This document shows, piece after piece, positions 42,351 to 52,254 of a DNA stretch of 64,000 nucleotides. Origin of the DNA: Indiicoccus explosivorum. Lineage in GTDB: Bacteria; Bacillota; Bacilli; Bacillales_A; Planococcaceae. The stretch spans positions 62,001-126,000 of the forward strand of contig NZ_NHTN01000022.1 in the NCBI RefSeq assembly GCF_002167005.1, read 5' to 3'. Position 1 is the stretch's first letter. The number at the start of each line of letters is the position of its first letter. Both the position numbers and the translations under genes were made by a program. A model generated the notes under the pieces. It was not told the DNA's origin, searched no databases, and saw only the letters and a program-made list of their open reading frames with translations.

Positions 42351-44781
42351 CTTCGTCTTTCTTTATTTCCTTAGTAAACACACTGACAACGCGTCCTTCC
42401 GCTTTTTCATCGATCATAAACGACCCATTGGAATAGCGGTCGGCCGGTTTCAGTTTCTTGACATCAAGCGGAATCCGGTTCCCTTTGTCTGTTTCGACAA
42501 AGACTTCTTCGTTCCCTCTGATTCCTAGAACGCCCGCCACCGAATGCGGATTCGATTTCACTTCGCGCAGCATGACCAAACCGCGCTTCGCCCGGGATCC
42601 GGTCTCGAATTCGCCCGGCTTCATCTTCTTCACCGCACCGCGATGTGTGACGAGGAGCAGCTCGAAACCTGCACCTTCCTCGACAAGAAGCGCAGATACA
42701 GCTTCATCGCCTTCTTTCAAGTTGGCGCCTTTGACACCCGCTGTGCGGAGGCCCGTCACCGGCACTTCGTCCATCAGGAAGCGGACGCCGTAGCCGAAGC
42801 GCGTGCCGATAAAGAATTCCGGTTCGTCCGTGTGGAGCGCTGCGAAAATCATCCGGTCGCCTTTTTTCAAGTTCATCGTCTTGATCGGTTTCGAGTAGCG
42901 CTGCATCTGGTAATCCTTCAATGCCGACTGCTTCACAAGACCGTTCGCGGAAGCAGTGACGATCGTCGCCTGTTCATCGAACGACGTAATAGGCAGCACA
43001 GACAGCACAGTTTCTTCATTTTCGAGCGGCACGATGCTCGACAGATGCTGGCCGAGATCTTTCCAGCGGATATCCGGCAGTTCATGAACCGGCTGATAAA
43101 CAAAATTGCCGGCAGTCGTAAAAATGAGGATGGTGTCCTGGGTGTTCAGGTTGCCTTCGAACAGCAGCAAATCGGACTCTTTCATTGCGAATTCCTGACC
43201 GTTCGATGCCGCGTGCGATCGGAGGCTTGTGCGTTTCACGTAGCCGTCCTTCGTGACGGTGACGATCACTTCCTCGCTCGGCACGAGCAGTTCTTTCGTG
43301 ATTTTCAGTTCTTCGATCTTCTCTTCGATGACCGATCGGCGCGGTTCCGCGAACTGCTTACGGATGGCGGCCAGTTCCTTTTTGATCACTTTGTTCAGTT
43401 TTTTGGCGCTTGTGAGGATGCCCGTCAGTTCATCGATTTTTTTCCGGAGTTCCTGTTCTTCCGTCTGGAGTTCCGTAATATCAGTGTTCGTCAGCCGGTA
43501 CAGCTGGAGGGACACGATGGCTTCCGCCTGAGGTTCAGTGAATTTATAAGCGCTTTTCAAATTGTCCTTCGCATTGCGTTTATCGTTCGACGAGCGGATC
43601 GTCTTGATCACTTTATCGAGAATCGACAGCGCCTTCATGAGCCCCTCGACGATGTGAAGCCGGTCATTCGCTTTCTGCAAGTCGAATTCAGAACGCTTCG
43701 TAATCACTTCCTTCTGGTGCCCGATATAGGCATCGAGGAGTTTCGGCAGCGTCATCACCGTCGGCCGGCGATTATGGATGGCCACCATATTGAAGCTGTA
43801 GCTGATCTGCAGATCAGTGTTCTTATACAGGTAATTCAGCACACCGGTCGCGTCGATGTCTTTTTTCAGTTCGATCACGACCCGGAGGCCGCTCCGGTCC
43901 GATTCGTCCCGGACGTCGGCGATGCCTTCCAGTTTACGGTCGAAACGGAGGTCGTCGATTTTTTTCACGAGATTCGCTTTGTTCACTTCGTATGGGATTT
44001 CAGTGACGACGATCTGTTCTTTGCCGCCTTTTAAGCTTTCCGTCTCCGCTTTGGCCCGCACGACGATCCGGCCCTTGCCGGTTTCGTACGCCTGCCGGAT
44101 ACCGTCTGTGCCTTGGATGATGCCGCCTGTCGGGAAATCCGGCCCTTTCAGGACAGTCATGAGGTCCGTGACAGCCGCGTCCGGGTTGTCCATACGCATA
44201 AGCACCGCATCGAGCACTTCATGGAGCGCATGCGGCGGGATGTCCGTCGCATACCCGGCGGAAATGCCGGTCGAGCCGTTGACGAGCAGATTCGGAAACT
44301 TCGCCGGCAGCACCGTCGGTTCATTCTCGGTATCATCGAAATTAGGGATGAATTCCACGGTCCGCTTGTCGATATCCCGCAGCATCTCCGCGGCGATCGA
44401 GGACAGCCGGGCTTCCGTGTACCGCATCGCAGCCGGCGGATCGCCGTCCATCGATCCGTTGTTGCCGTGCATTTCAATGAGCATATGGCGCACTTTCCAT
44501 TCCTGGCTCATCCGCACCATCGCCTCGTAGACGGAGCTGTCGCCGTGCGGATGGTAGTTCCCGATGACGTTCCCGACGGTCTTGGCGGATTTCCGGAATG
44601 CTTTGTCGTGCGTGTTCCCTTCCCGGAACATCGCATACAGGATCCGGCGCTGGACCGGTTTCAGGCCATCGCGCGCATCAGGCAGCGCGCGGTCCTGGAT
44701 GATGTATTTCGAATAGCGGCCGAAGCGGTCGCCGATGACTTCCTCCAGAGGAAGGTCCTGAAACTTCTCAAGCTGTGTCAA
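42346..44781 (-). CDS. parC: DNA topoisomerase IV subunit A
   Basis: This 811-residue subunit cuts and rejoins DNA in the decatenating topoisomerase IV. It has the catalytic Tyr in RYTEARLS and the quinolone region [12 protein letters not shown], with the Ser and Glu of the susceptible form. The GyrA-type C-terminal beta-pinwheel follows; the GyrA box is not as in gyrase, supporting ParC. Its start overlaps the parE stop by 4 bases. Confidence 0.95.
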   Translation of the reverse strand: MTQLEKFQDLPLEEVIGDRFGRYSKYIIQDRALPDARDGLKPVQRRILYAMFREGNTHDKAFRKSAKTVGNVIGNYHPHGDSSVYEAMVRMSQEWKVRHMLIEMHGNNGSMDGDPPAAMRYTEARLSSIAAEMLRDIDKRTVEFIPNFDDTENEPTVLPAKFPNLLVNGSTGISAGYATDIPPHALHEVLDAVLMRMDNPDAAVTDLMTVLKGPDFPTGGIIQGTDGIRQAYETGKGRIVVRAKAETESLKGGKEQIVVTEIPYEVNKANLVKKIDDLRFDRKLEGIADVRDESDRSGLRVVIELKKDIDATGVLNYLYKNTDLQISYSFNMVAIHNRRPTVMTLPKLLDAYIGHQKEVITKRSEFDLQKANDRLHIVEGLMKALSILDKVIKTIRSSNDKRNAKDNLKSAYKFTEPQAEAIVSLQLYRLTNTDITELQTEEQELRKKIDELTGILTSAKKLNKVIKKELAAIRKQFAEPRRSVIEEKIEELKITKELLVPSEEVIVTVTKDGYVKRTSLRSHAASNGQEFAMKESDLLLFEGNLNTQDTILIFTTAGNFVYQPVHELPDIRWKDLGQHLSSIVPLENEETVLSVLPITSFDEQATIVTASANGLVKQSALKDYQMQRYSKPIKTMNLKKGDRMIFAALHTDEPEFFIGTRFGYGVRFLMDEVPVTGLRTAGVKGANLKEGDEAVSALLVEEGAGFELLLVTHRGAVKKMKPGEFETGSRAKRGLVMLREVKSNPHSVAGVLGIRGNEEVFVETDKGNRIPLDVKKLKPADRYSNGSFMIDEKAEGRVVSVFTKEIKKDEE

Positions 44782-46748
44782 ATGACTTCCTCCTCTTCAT
44801 GGATCAAATCGTTTTCAAGAATGTTGCTGTCGTCTTCGAGGCCGAAATCCACATGGCTCTCGATCCATTTGCGGCGCGGTTCGACTTTATCGCCCATCAG
44901 TGTCGTAATGTGGCGTTCGGCGCGCGCGCCGTCTTCGATCGTCACCCGGATCAGCGTCCGTGTTTCCGGATTCATCGTCGTCTCCCACAGCTGGTCGGCG
45001 TTCATCTCGCCCAGCCCTTTGTAGCGCTGGATCCCGTAGCCTTTGCCGACTTTCTTGATGGCGGCGTCGAGCTCGTTTTCGGTCCAGGCGTACTCGGTCA
45101 CTTCTTTTTTGCCGGCCCCTTTCGATACTTTGTAGAGCGGCGGAAGTGCGATGTACACTTTGCCGGCATCGATGAGCGGCTTCATGTAGCGGTAGAAGAA
45201 CGTGAGCAGGAGCACTTGGATATGCGCCCCGTCCGTATCCGCATCCGTCATGATGACGACTTTGTTATACGCGATATCATCGACGGCGAACTCGGAAGCG
45301 ACACCGCCGCCGATCGCATGGATGATCGTCGAGATCTCTTCATTCTTCATGATATCTTCAAGCTTCGCTTTCTCCGTGTTGACGACTTTCCCGCGCAGCG
45401 GCAATATCGCCTGGAAACTGCGGTCCCGTCCCTGTTTCGCCGAACCGCCCGCCGAGTCGCCCTCGACAAGGTACAGTTCGTTTTTCTTGGCATTGCGGGA
45501 CTGGGCGGGTGTCAGTTTTCCGGATAAAAGGGCGTCGGACTTCTTGCGCTTTTTCCCGTTCCGCGCATCTTCCCGCGCTTTCCTGGCGGCGAGGCGCGCC
45601 TGTGACGCCCGGATCGCTTTCCGGACGAGCGATGCGCTCAGTTCCGCGTTTTCTTCCAAGTAGTACATCAGTTTCTCTGAAACGACGGCGTCCACCACAC
45701 TCCGCGCTTCGCTCGTCCCGAGTTTCCCTTTCGTCTGCCCTTCGAACTGGAGCAGCTCTTCCGGAATGCGGACGGAGACAATCCCTGCCAGGCCTTCCCG
45801 GATATCCGCCCCTTCCAGGTTCTTGTCTTTATCCTTCAGCAGGTTCATTTTACGCGCGTACTCATTGAACACGCGTGTCATCGCGGTTTTGGCGCCGGTC
45901 TCATGCGTACCGCCGTCCCGTGTCCGCACATTGTTGACGAATGACAGGATCGTCTCCGAATACCCGTCGTTGAACTGGAATGCGAACTCCACTTCGATGC
46001 TCTGCTGCTGCCCTTCGATATACGCGACATCATGGAGAACATCTTTTTCTTCATTCAAATAAGCGACGAACGCTTCGATGCCGGTCTCGAACAAGAAGGT
46101 CTCTTCTTCGCCTGTCCGCTCATCCTTCAGTTCGATTTTCGTCCCTTTCAATAAAAACGCGGATTCCCGCAAGCGTTCGGACAGTGTCTCATAATTGAAC
46201 TTCGTCGACGAAAAAATGGTTTCGTCCGGCTTGAAATGGGTCAGGGTGCCGGTCTCTTTCGTCTTTCCCTTCTCTTCGAGCGTCGTGACCGGCTTGCCAC
46301 CGTTCTTGAACGACTGTTCGAACACTTTGCCGTTCCGGAAAATCGTAATCTTCAGCGATTCGGACAGCGCGTTCACCACCGACGCCCCGACGCCGTGCAG
46401 GCCGCCGCTCGTTTTGTAACCGCCCTGGCCGAACTTGCCGCCGGCATGCAGCACCGTCATGATGACTTCCGGCGTAGGTTTCCCGCTCGCATGCATCCCT
46501 GTCGGCATCCCGCGCCCGTAGTCCCGGACGGAGATGGAATTATCGTTATGGATCGTCACTGAAATGCGGTCACCGTGTCCGGCGAGCACTTCATCGACGG
46601 AGTTGTCGACGATTTCATAGACCAAATGATGAAGGCCCCGCGTGTCGGTCGACCCGATGTACATGCCGGGCCGTTTCCGGACCGCATCAAGCCCTTCCAG
46701 CACTTGAATGGCCTCTTCGTTGTAGGTGTTCGGTTGTATCTTCGCCAT
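44778..46748 (-). CDS. parE: DNA topoisomerase IV subunit B
   Basis: This 656-residue ATPase subunit has the GHKL domain ([37 protein letters not shown]), the transducer, and the Toprim residues ([29 protein letters not shown]). The start at 46748 follows GGAGGGGAACAG. ParE-parC order with a 4-base overlap and flanking plsY/yneT agree with the Bacillus topoisomerase IV locus. Confidence 0.95.
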   Translation of the reverse strand: MAKIQPNTYNEEAIQVLEGLDAVRKRPGMYIGSTDTRGLHHLVYEIVDNSVDEVLAGHGDRISVTIHNDNSISVRDYGRGMPTGMHASGKPTPEVIMTVLHAGGKFGQGGYKTSGGLHGVGASVVNALSESLKITIFRNGKVFEQSFKNGGKPVTTLEEKGKTKETGTLTHFKPDETIFSSTKFNYETLSERLRESAFLLKGTKIELKDERTGEEETFLFETGIEAFVAYLNEEKDVLHDVAYIEGQQQSIEVEFAFQFNDGYSETILSFVNNVRTRDGGTHETGAKTAMTRVFNEYARKMNLLKDKDKNLEGADIREGLAGIVSVRIPEELLQFEGQTKGKLGTSEARSVVDAVVSEKLMYYLEENAELSASLVRKAIRASQARLAARKAREDARNGKKRKKSDALLSGKLTPAQSRNAKKNELYLVEGDSAGGSAKQGRDRSFQAILPLRGKVVNTEKAKLEDIMKNEEISTIIHAIGGGVASEFAVDDIAYNKVVIMTDADTDGAHIQVLLLTFFYRYMKPLIDAGKVYIALPPLYKVSKGAGKKEVTEYAWTENELDAAIKKVGKGYGIQRYKGLGEMNADQLWETTMNPETRTLIRVTIEDGARAERHITTLMGDKVEPRRKWIESHVDFGLEDDSNILENDLIHEEEEVI

Positions 46749-46853
46749 CTGTTCCCCTCCAGCAAACATCTGTTCGTATTTTTAGTTTAATCGTATCGGT
46801 CCTATCTCTTCCTGTCAACTTCAAAGAAAAAGAGCGCGGCTGCGCCCTGTCGG

Positions 46854-47261
46854 TCATTTTACCAGTGCGTGTTCAACTTTGATGCAGCGGTCCATGATCA
46901 CGCGGCGCCCCGCCTGTTCGAGCCGGCGGCGGACATCCCCGTCTTCGACGCCGAGCTGGGTCCAGAAAACCGGGCTGTCCGTTTCCAGGAATTCTTCGGC
47001 AAGCGCCGGAAGAAATTCGCTCCTTCTGAATACATTGACGATATCCGGCACTTCCGGAAGATCCGATAAACTCGGATAACTCGTTTCCCCAAGGATTTCG
47101 TCAGCCATCGGGTTAACAGGGATGATCCGATAACCGGCGCTCTGCATTGCTTCGGAAACACCGTAGGATGTGCGCTCCGGGTTGGGGCTGAGGCCGACGA
47201 CCGCGATGGTCCGTGACCGGTCGAGGATTTCCTTGATCTCGCTGCGGCTTGGATTCTGCAT
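46854..47261 (-). CDS. CoA-binding protein, YneT/YccU family
   Basis: This 135-residue Rossmann-fold protein has the CoA-binding pattern IAVVGLSPNPERTSYGVSEAMQSAGYRIIPVNP and ends HVFWTQLG-like here SPVFWTQLGVEDG...IMDRCIKVEH. It is the orthologue of B. subtilis YneT by neighbourhood (next to parE and plsY). CoA binding is by family; its physiological role is unknown. The start follows AGGTGATGTGAT. Confidence 0.9.
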   Translation of the reverse strand: MQNPSRSEIKEILDRSRTIAVVGLSPNPERTSYGVSEAMQSAGYRIIPVNPMADEILGETSYPSLSDLPEVPDIVNVFRRSEFLPALAEEFLETDSPVFWTQLGVEDGDVRRRLEQAGRRVIMDRCIKVEHALVK

Positions 47262-47418
47262 ATCACATCACCTGTCCTTTTCTTTTATCATACCTTAAAC
47301 GGCGGTGCAACACGAAGTTTTCCCGTCCGGTTGTTCCCGGCTCGCCAGTCGTGCTAAAATCAAAGGGAATGAAACACGAACCGGCTGCTGTTCGGCAGAC
47401 GGCTGGAGGAGCCGCTCT

Positions 47419-48012
47419 ATGGAAACTATAATCGCTATTCTGCTCGCCTATCTGCTCGGGGCCATCCCATCCGGTCTGTGGATCGGCAAACTCTTTTACA
47501 ATACGGATATCCGCTTGAGCGGAAGCGGAAACCTCGGGGCCACCAATACCTTCCGGACCCTCGGCAAAAAAGCCGGGATCGTCGTGACCGTGATGGATAT
47601 CCTCAAAGGGACCGCGGCGGTCCTCTTGCCGCTTTTCATCGATACCGGCATCCATCCCCTCCTTCTCGGAGTCGTGGCGGTCATCGGCCACATCTTCCCG
47701 GTCCTGGCAGGGTTCCGTGGAGGAAAAGCGGTCGCCACCAGCGGCGGTGTGCTTCTCGGATACCACTGGCCGCTGTTTGTTGTCGTCGTCATTGCGTTCA
47801 TCGTGATCCTGAGACTGACGAAAATCGTATCCCTTGCCTCGATTTCGCTCGGGTTCATTGCCATGATTTACACAGCGGTGTATGCCTGGCTGACCGGCGA
47901 CTGGCTCTTGTTCGCCGTCATCGTCGTACTGACGGGGTTCATCGTCTATCGCCACAGATCGAACATCGCCCGCATCCGCGCCGGTACCGAACCGAAAGTG
48001 AAATGGATGTAA
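47419..48012 (+). CDS. plsY: acyl-phosphate:glycerol-3-phosphate acyltransferase
   Basis: This 197-residue membrane enzyme transfers an acyl group from acyl-phosphate to glycerol 3-phosphate, the first acylation of phospholipid synthesis. It has about five transmembrane segments and the PlsY blocks [34 protein letters not shown] and [23 protein letters not shown] set the start at 47419 behind GGAGGAGCCGCTCT. It is divergent from yneT. Confidence 0.95.
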   Translation: METIIAILLAYLLGAIPSGLWIGKLFYNTDIRLSGSGNLGATNTFRTLGKKAGIVVTVMDILKGTAAVLLPLFIDTGIHPLLLGVVAVIGHIFPVLAGFRGGKAVATSGGVLLGYHWPLFVVVVIAFIVILRLTKIVSLASISLGFIAMIYTAVYAWLTGDWLLFAVIVVLTGFIVYRHRSNIARIRAGTEPKVKWM

Positions 48013-48038
48013 ATGCTGAAGAAAAGGTCGTGATCCGA

Positions 48039-48332
48039 TTGGATATCGTAGTTTCGAAAAAAGCGCTGGATTGGTTTAAAGAGGAGATGGAGGCTGAACC
48101 CGGAGACCATATCCGCTTTTTTGCCCGGTACGGCGGTTCAAGCAAACTGCATGAAGGGTTCTCGCTCGGCGTGACGAAAGACACGCCCGATGAAGCTGCC
48201 GCGGAACGGACGGTCGACGGTCTCCTGTTTTACGTCGAAGAACGCGACTTCTGGTACTTCGACGGGCACGACCTGCACGTTGGGCTGAATGAAGCCACCG
48301 GAGAACTCGAATACGACTACAAAAAAGCCTGA
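48039..48332 (+). CDS. HesB-like protein (YneR family)
   Basis: This protein of about 97 residues has the HesB/IscA fold outline (LDWFKEEMEAEPGDHIRFFARYGGSS...GFSLGV) but lacks the Fe-S-binding cysteines, as in B. subtilis YneR. The TTG at 48039 fits the family N-terminus with AAAGGTCGTGA upstream; a GTG at 48030 is an alternative. It follows plsY by 26 bases, as yneR follows in bacilli. Function unknown. Confidence 0.8.
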   Translation: MDIVVSKKALDWFKEEMEAEPGDHIRFFARYGGSSKLHEGFSLGVTKDTPDEAAAERTVDGLLFYVEERDFWYFDGHDLHVGLNEATGELEYDYKKA

Positions 48333-48350
48333 GTGTATCAGGCTTTTTTC
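48320..48350. terminator. bidirectional terminator between yneR and yneQ
   Basis: AAAAAAGCCTGA pairs perfectly with TCAGGCTTTTTT around GTGTA. T-tracts on both strands serve the convergent yneR and yneQ genes. Confidence 0.85.
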
Positions 48351-48648
48351 GTACGAATTTTTCCAGCTGCTCGGTCTGCCCTTCCGCTTCGAGGATCATC
48401 CGCTGGCGGTCACCGAACAAATCGAAATGCGGGTAATCACTCCGGCGGTCATCGATCCATTCCTTTCGCAGCCCGTACTGCTTTCCCCAGGCGATCAGCC
48501 GGTCCAAATCCGCGCAGCCGACTTTCGTCACCGTGTCGCAGCCGGGAAAGCGGGGATCGAGCCAGTAATGCGTAAGGAACGCGATGTTGCCGGCCGCAAC
48601 TTCCCGCTTCCAGTGCTCCAGTTCTGCCCGCTTAATCCCGAACGCCAT
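48338..48648 (-). CDS. YneQ-like protein with stop codon lost by one base
   Basis: This protein of about 103 residues (MAFGIKRAELEHWKREVAAG...FLTHYWLDPRFPGCDTVTKVGCADLDRLIAWG) matches B. subtilis YneQ by sequence pattern and position. Its start overlaps the yneP gene by 17 bases. At an A-run of six before GCCTGA the frame misses the TGA stop by one base and stays open to 48076, through its own terminator and antisense to yneR. One more A would end the protein at 48338. I read this as a homopolymer base error or a recent mutation. Confidence 0.7.
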
Positions 48649-49069
48649 CGGAAACCCGCTTGATTTCTTCATATTTGGCATGCCAGGACGGATCGATCCG
48701 CTGAAGCGATACCGGCCGGAAAGAATCTTTCTTGACGAGCACATGCTCCGACTTCGCACGGGCTGCGAGCCGGCCGTCCCCGTGGAGCACTTCATAGCCA
48801 TACACCGTCCGGAGTCGGCCGTGCTCTTCCACCCACGTCCGGACAACCGCCTTTTCTCCGTAGCGCAGCGCTTGTTTGTACTGGATCGACAAATCGGTCA
48901 CCGGCGCCAAGTACCCTTCTTTTTCGAGTCCTGCATATGTAAAACCGATATCCTCGATCAGTTTAGTTCTGCCGATTTCCAGCCAGACCAGGTAATTGGC
49001 GTGATAGACGACGCCCATCTGGTCCGTCTCCGCGTATCGAATTTCAATTTCTTTTTCACTGATAAACAT
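48632..49069 (-). CDS. acyl-CoA thioesterase, YneP/4-HBT family
   Basis: This 145-residue hot-dog-fold enzyme has the 4-hydroxybenzoyl-CoA thioesterase motif YAETDQMGVVYHANYLVWLE, with the Asp of DQMG near residue 16. The start at 49069 follows GAGGTGA. It is the orthologue of B. subtilis YneP by neighbourhood. It hydrolyses an acyl-CoA; the acyl group is unknown. Confidence 0.9.
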   Translation of the reverse strand: MFISEKEIEIRYAETDQMGVVYHANYLVWLEIGRTKLIEDIGFTYAGLEKEGYLAPVTDLSIQYKQALRYGEKAVVRTWVEEHGRLRTVYGYEVLHGDGRLAARAKSEHVLVKKDSFRPVSLQRIDPSWHAKYEEIKRVSDGVRD

Positions 49070-49126
49070 GCCTTTTTTCACCTCATCTCCCATTATAACG
49101 GAGAAAACGGGAAAAAGCAGAGGCGC

Positions 49127-50599
49127 TCACTTGCCGTTGAGCGCCAGCTGCTTTTTGTCGACTTTCCCGATATGCGTTTTCGGAAAATCCGTCACCGGGA
49201 TGAAGCGTTTCGGCACCTTGTAACCGCCGAGCCGGCGCCGGCAATGATCGATGAGCGCCTTTTCATCAAATGGGGGGCCATGGACAGGGATGATGAACGC
49301 TGTCACTGCTTCCCCCCATCTTTCGTGCGGCACGCCGACCACAGCGGCATCTTTGATTCCCGGAAATTCCATCAGGCATTTTTCCACTTCCTGCGGATAA
49401 ATATTCTCGCCGCCCGAAATGATCATGTCTTTGCTTCTCCCGACGATGTACAAATCCCCCTCCTCGTCCGTCCGCGCCAAATCTCCTGTGCAGAGCCAGC
49501 CATCCCGGAAAGCGGCGGCGGTGGCGTTTTCGTTGTTCCAGTAGCGCTGTATGATGTGCGGCCCCCTCAGCTGGAGCTCCCCCACTTCACCGGTGCCGGC
49601 CGCCGTTCCGTCCGGAAGCACAACACGGACTTCATTGAACTGCATGCTTTTGCCGACCGCTCCGCGTTTTTTCAAGGCGGTTTCCGGCGGTATGCTGAAA
49701 TTATTCGGTCCGGCTTCCGTCAGTCCGTAGCCTTCCTTGAATGGGATGCCTTTTCCCCGATACCTGTCATAGATGACGGCGGGACAGGGGGCGCCGCCAG
49801 ACAGGAACAGGACCGGATCATGGAAGACCGCTTCGCTGAAAAGCGGCGTTTCCGTCATAAGCTGATGCATCGTCGGGACAAACAGCGAAACGGTCGCACG
49901 GTAATCCAGGACGGCCTGCAGCGCTTCCGTCGGCTCGAACCGGTCCCCGACCGCCACCGTTCCGCCCGCCATCAGGACCGGCAGGGAAAGTGCGTTGAGG
50001 CCGCCGGTATGGAACATCGGCATGTAATTGACTGTTACATCCTGGCCTGTCAGGCTCCAGCTGACGATGGTGTTGAGTGCATTCCAGTTCATGTTCGCAA
50101 ACGACAGGACAGCCCCTTTCGGCAGGCCGGTCGTCCCTCCTGTATATAAGATCGTCCACGGGTCGTCTCCGTCCGCCTTCACTTCTTCCGAAGCTTCCCC
50201 TGCAGATCCGGCAGCTCCGACGGATTCAAGCAGCATAGCAGGGCAGTCACTAATCGCGCTGGCCGTCTCCGCATTGAGAGCATCCGTCACGATGAACACA
50301 GGGGTGCAGTCGGCGATGATGCTTTTCAGCTCCGGCTGGGACAGCCGGTAATTCAGCGGCACATAAAGGATGCCGCTGAGTCCGCAGGCGAACAGGACGG
50401 CAAACAGTTCCGGCCGGTTCTGGGACAGCACGCAAAGCCGGTCCCCCTGTCGCAGGCCGCACTCCCTGAACACCTGCTGCCATTTCCCGATCTCTCCGCA
50501 AAGTTCCTGGTATGTCCATTCTTTTTTCGTATGGATGCTTGTGAGGGCAACTGCTTCCGGATGGGAAGCCGCCCGGTTCAAAATCCATCGTGCTGTCAC
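49127..50599 (-). CDS. AMP-forming acyl-CoA/acid ligase
   Basis: This 490-residue adenylate-forming enzyme activates a carboxylic acid to its adenylate and probably CoA ester. It has the P-loop-like ILYTGGTTGLPKGA, EGYGLTEAG, GDLARTDEEGDLYIVGRSKDMIISGGENIYPQEVE and the C-terminal Lys in THIGKVDKKQL. It is shorter than long-chain acyl-CoA synthetases and close to medium-chain/aromatic ligases. It starts at GTG 50599 behind GGGGAGGACTTTTG. It is the last gene of the liv operon, 18 bases after the reductase. Confidence 0.85.
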   Translation of the reverse strand: MTARWILNRAASHPEAVALTSIHTKKEWTYQELCGEIGKWQQVFRECGLRQGDRLCVLSQNRPELFAVLFACGLSGILYVPLNYRLSQPELKSIIADCTPVFIVTDALNAETASAISDCPAMLLESVGAAGSAGEASEEVKADGDDPWTILYTGGTTGLPKGAVLSFANMNWNALNTIVSWSLTGQDVTVNYMPMFHTGGLNALSLPVLMAGGTVAVGDRFEPTEALQAVLDYRATVSLFVPTMHQLMTETPLFSEAVFHDPVLFLSGGAPCPAVIYDRYRGKGIPFKEGYGLTEAGPNNFSIPPETALKKRGAVGKSMQFNEVRVVLPDGTAAGTGEVGELQLRGPHIIQRYWNNENATAAAFRDGWLCTGDLARTDEEGDLYIVGRSKDMIISGGENIYPQEVEKCLMEFPGIKDAAVVGVPHERWGEAVTAFIIPVHGPPFDEKALIDHCRRRLGGYKVPKRFIPVTDFPKTHIGKVDKKQLALNGK

Positions 50600-50617
50600 C
50601 AAAAGTCCTCCCCCTCC

Positions 50618-51358
50618 CTACATCATGATGCCGCCGTCGACATGAAGGACATGCCCCTGCACGTAATCTGCTTCGTCTGACGCGAGGAATAAATACGCGT
50701 TCGCGATGTCCCGGGGAGAGCCGAGCCGCTGCAGGGCGATGGCGGCAGTCATTTGGCCGATCACTTTTTCGGGCATTTTTTCAACCATCTTCGTTTTCGT
50801 GAATCCCGGCGCCACCGCATTGACGTTGATGCCTTTGCGGCCCAGTTCTTTCGCCCAAGTCTTTGTCATGCCGATGACCGCCGCCTTGGCCGCTGCATAG
50901 TTCGTTTGACCGGCGTTCCCGTATACGCCGCTCACCGAAGACGTGTTGATGATTTTCCCGCTTCCTTTTTCAACAAGGATCGGCAGCACGGACTGCGTGC
51001 AATTAAACACACCCGTCAAATTCACATTGAGCACTTCCTGAAAATCGGCTGCTTGCATTTTTCGGAGCATCGCATCCCGGGTGATGCCCGCGTTGTTCAC
51101 CAAAATGTCGACGGTTCCGAACGCATCCAGCGCAGCTTGCACCATCCGGTCAGTGCTTTCGCGATCGGCGACATCCGTCCGGATGAATCGGACGCTGTGT
51201 CCGTCGGCGGCCAGGCGTTTTTCTTCCGCCGTCCCTGTCTGTTCATCGAAGTCCGCCAGCAGGACATGGGCACCTTCCTCACAAAACCGCTCTGCTGCCG
51301 CAAGGCCGATTCCGTTCGCCGCCCCTGTAATGATGGCTGTTTTCCCCTGAAGTCTCAT
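50618..51358 (-). CDS. FabG-like 3-oxoacyl reductase (SDR)
   Basis: This 246-residue classical SDR has TGAANGIG, NNAG, Ser in INTSSVSGVYGN and YAAAK (active site), and the ending VQGHVLHVDGG, all as in FabG-type 3-oxoacyl-ACP/CoA reductases. It overlaps the hydrolase gene by 4 bases. A role reducing or oxidising a 3-oxo/3-hydroxy intermediate of the operon's pathway is inferred from context. Confidence 0.85.
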   Translation of the reverse strand: MRLQGKTAIITGAANGIGLAAAERFCEEGAHVLLADFDEQTGTAEEKRLAADGHSVRFIRTDVADRESTDRMVQAALDAFGTVDILVNNAGITRDAMLRKMQAADFQEVLNVNLTGVFNCTQSVLPILVEKGSGKIINTSSVSGVYGNAGQTNYAAAKAAVIGMTKTWAKELGRKGINVNAVAPGFTKTKMVEKMPEKVIGQMTAAIALQRLGSPRDIANAYLFLASDEADYVQGHVLHVDGGIMM

Positions 51359-52254
51359 TCCGTCTCCTCCTGCAGCAAAAATCCATGGATTTTCTGTACC
51401 AGCTGATCCAGGTCATCGACCAGCGGTGAATGGCCGCTGTCGGTCAGCGGGCGGTATTCGGCATTTCCGCCCAAATCCGCCATGATTTCCTGTGTCATCT
51501 CTTCCGTCACCACATAATCCCGGTCCCCCCGCAGCACCAGCACTGGCACGGTGATGTCCTTCGCCTGATCCGTCCCTTCCGTCAGTCCGTTGTGCCGGCT
51601 GCTGATATTGAACGTGTTGAGTGCATGATAAACTTCCGCCAGATTCCGCTGTGTCAGCATGTCATCGACATACTCTTCGTACTTTCGGCTGTCTGGCTGG
51701 CGATGCGAATAAATGAGGGCATTCCATACCGCTTTCAGCCCTTCGCGGTTTTTTGTATCATACAGCCCTTGGATTGCCCGTGTTTTACCGGCATCCGCCC
51801 GGACTTCTTCCAAAGATTGGAGCCGCCGCCCGGAATCCGGTGTTCCGTCATCTTTTGTGCCGAAAAACGGATATCCCCGTGTAGATGCACTCGCCAGCAG
51901 GACCAGCCGCCGCACGCGGCCGGGATGTTCCGCTGTGTATTGCATGCAGACTGCACCGCCTGTCGACCAGCCGATCAGGTCGAAATTCTCCAGGCCTAAG
52001 CGGTCGATAAAATCGGCAAGGTCTTCTGCAAAGTCGCTGATGCCGGTCACCGGCTCGCGGTATGACGAGCCGCCGAAGCCGCGCATATCGAGTGCAAAGA
52101 GCTTCAGTGAAGGGTCGAGTTCATCCATCAGCAGATCCCAATGTTTCGAAGAGGTCATATTCCCGTGCACGAGCACGACCGGGTGGTGTCCGCCGTCCCG
52201 TTCCCGGTATGTAATTGTTTCTCCATTTTCCAGGGTGACCGATTTCAGTGTCAT
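51355..52254 (-). CDS. alpha/beta hydrolase
   Basis: This 299-residue hydrolase has the nucleophile elbow GWSTGG (Ser) and the oxyanion HGN near residue 31 (VVLVHGNMTSS), with His in DSGHSPL. It resembles lactone- and ester-cleaving hydrolases rather than the Asp-nucleophile haloalkane dehalogenase/OleB group. The start at 52254 follows GGAAAGGAGACGGCACC and overlaps the ketosynthase gene by 4 bases. Confidence 0.85.
   Translation of the reverse strand: MTLKSVTLENGETITYRERDGGHHPVVLVHGNMTSSKHWDLLMDELDPSLKLFALDMRGFGGSSYREPVTGISDFAEDLADFIDRLGLENFDLIGWSTGGAVCMQYTAEHPGRVRRLVLLASASTRGYPFFGTKDDGTPDSGRRLQSLEEVRADAGKTRAIQGLYDTKNREGLKAVWNALIYSHRQPDSRKYEEYVDDMLTQRNLAEVYHALNTFNISSRHNGLTEGTDQAKDITVPVLVLRGDRDYVVTEEMTQEIMADLGGNAEYRPLTDSGHSPLVDDLDQLVQKIHGFLLQEETE

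Noticed and set aside
42544-44034. Long plus-strand open frame opposite parC (496 codons).
   Set aside because: It is the antisense shadow of a clearly conserved gene in GC-rich DNA; composition is Arg/His/Phe-rich and no ribosome site or family is seen.
46822-46845. Possible terminator downstream of yneT.
   Set aside because: The stem is only about four base pairs before the T-run; too weak to list.
48584-50149. Long plus-strand open frame (521 codons) opposite yneP and the acyl ligase.
   Set aside because: Both genes below are strongly supported; the opposite frame reads like reversed coding sequence.
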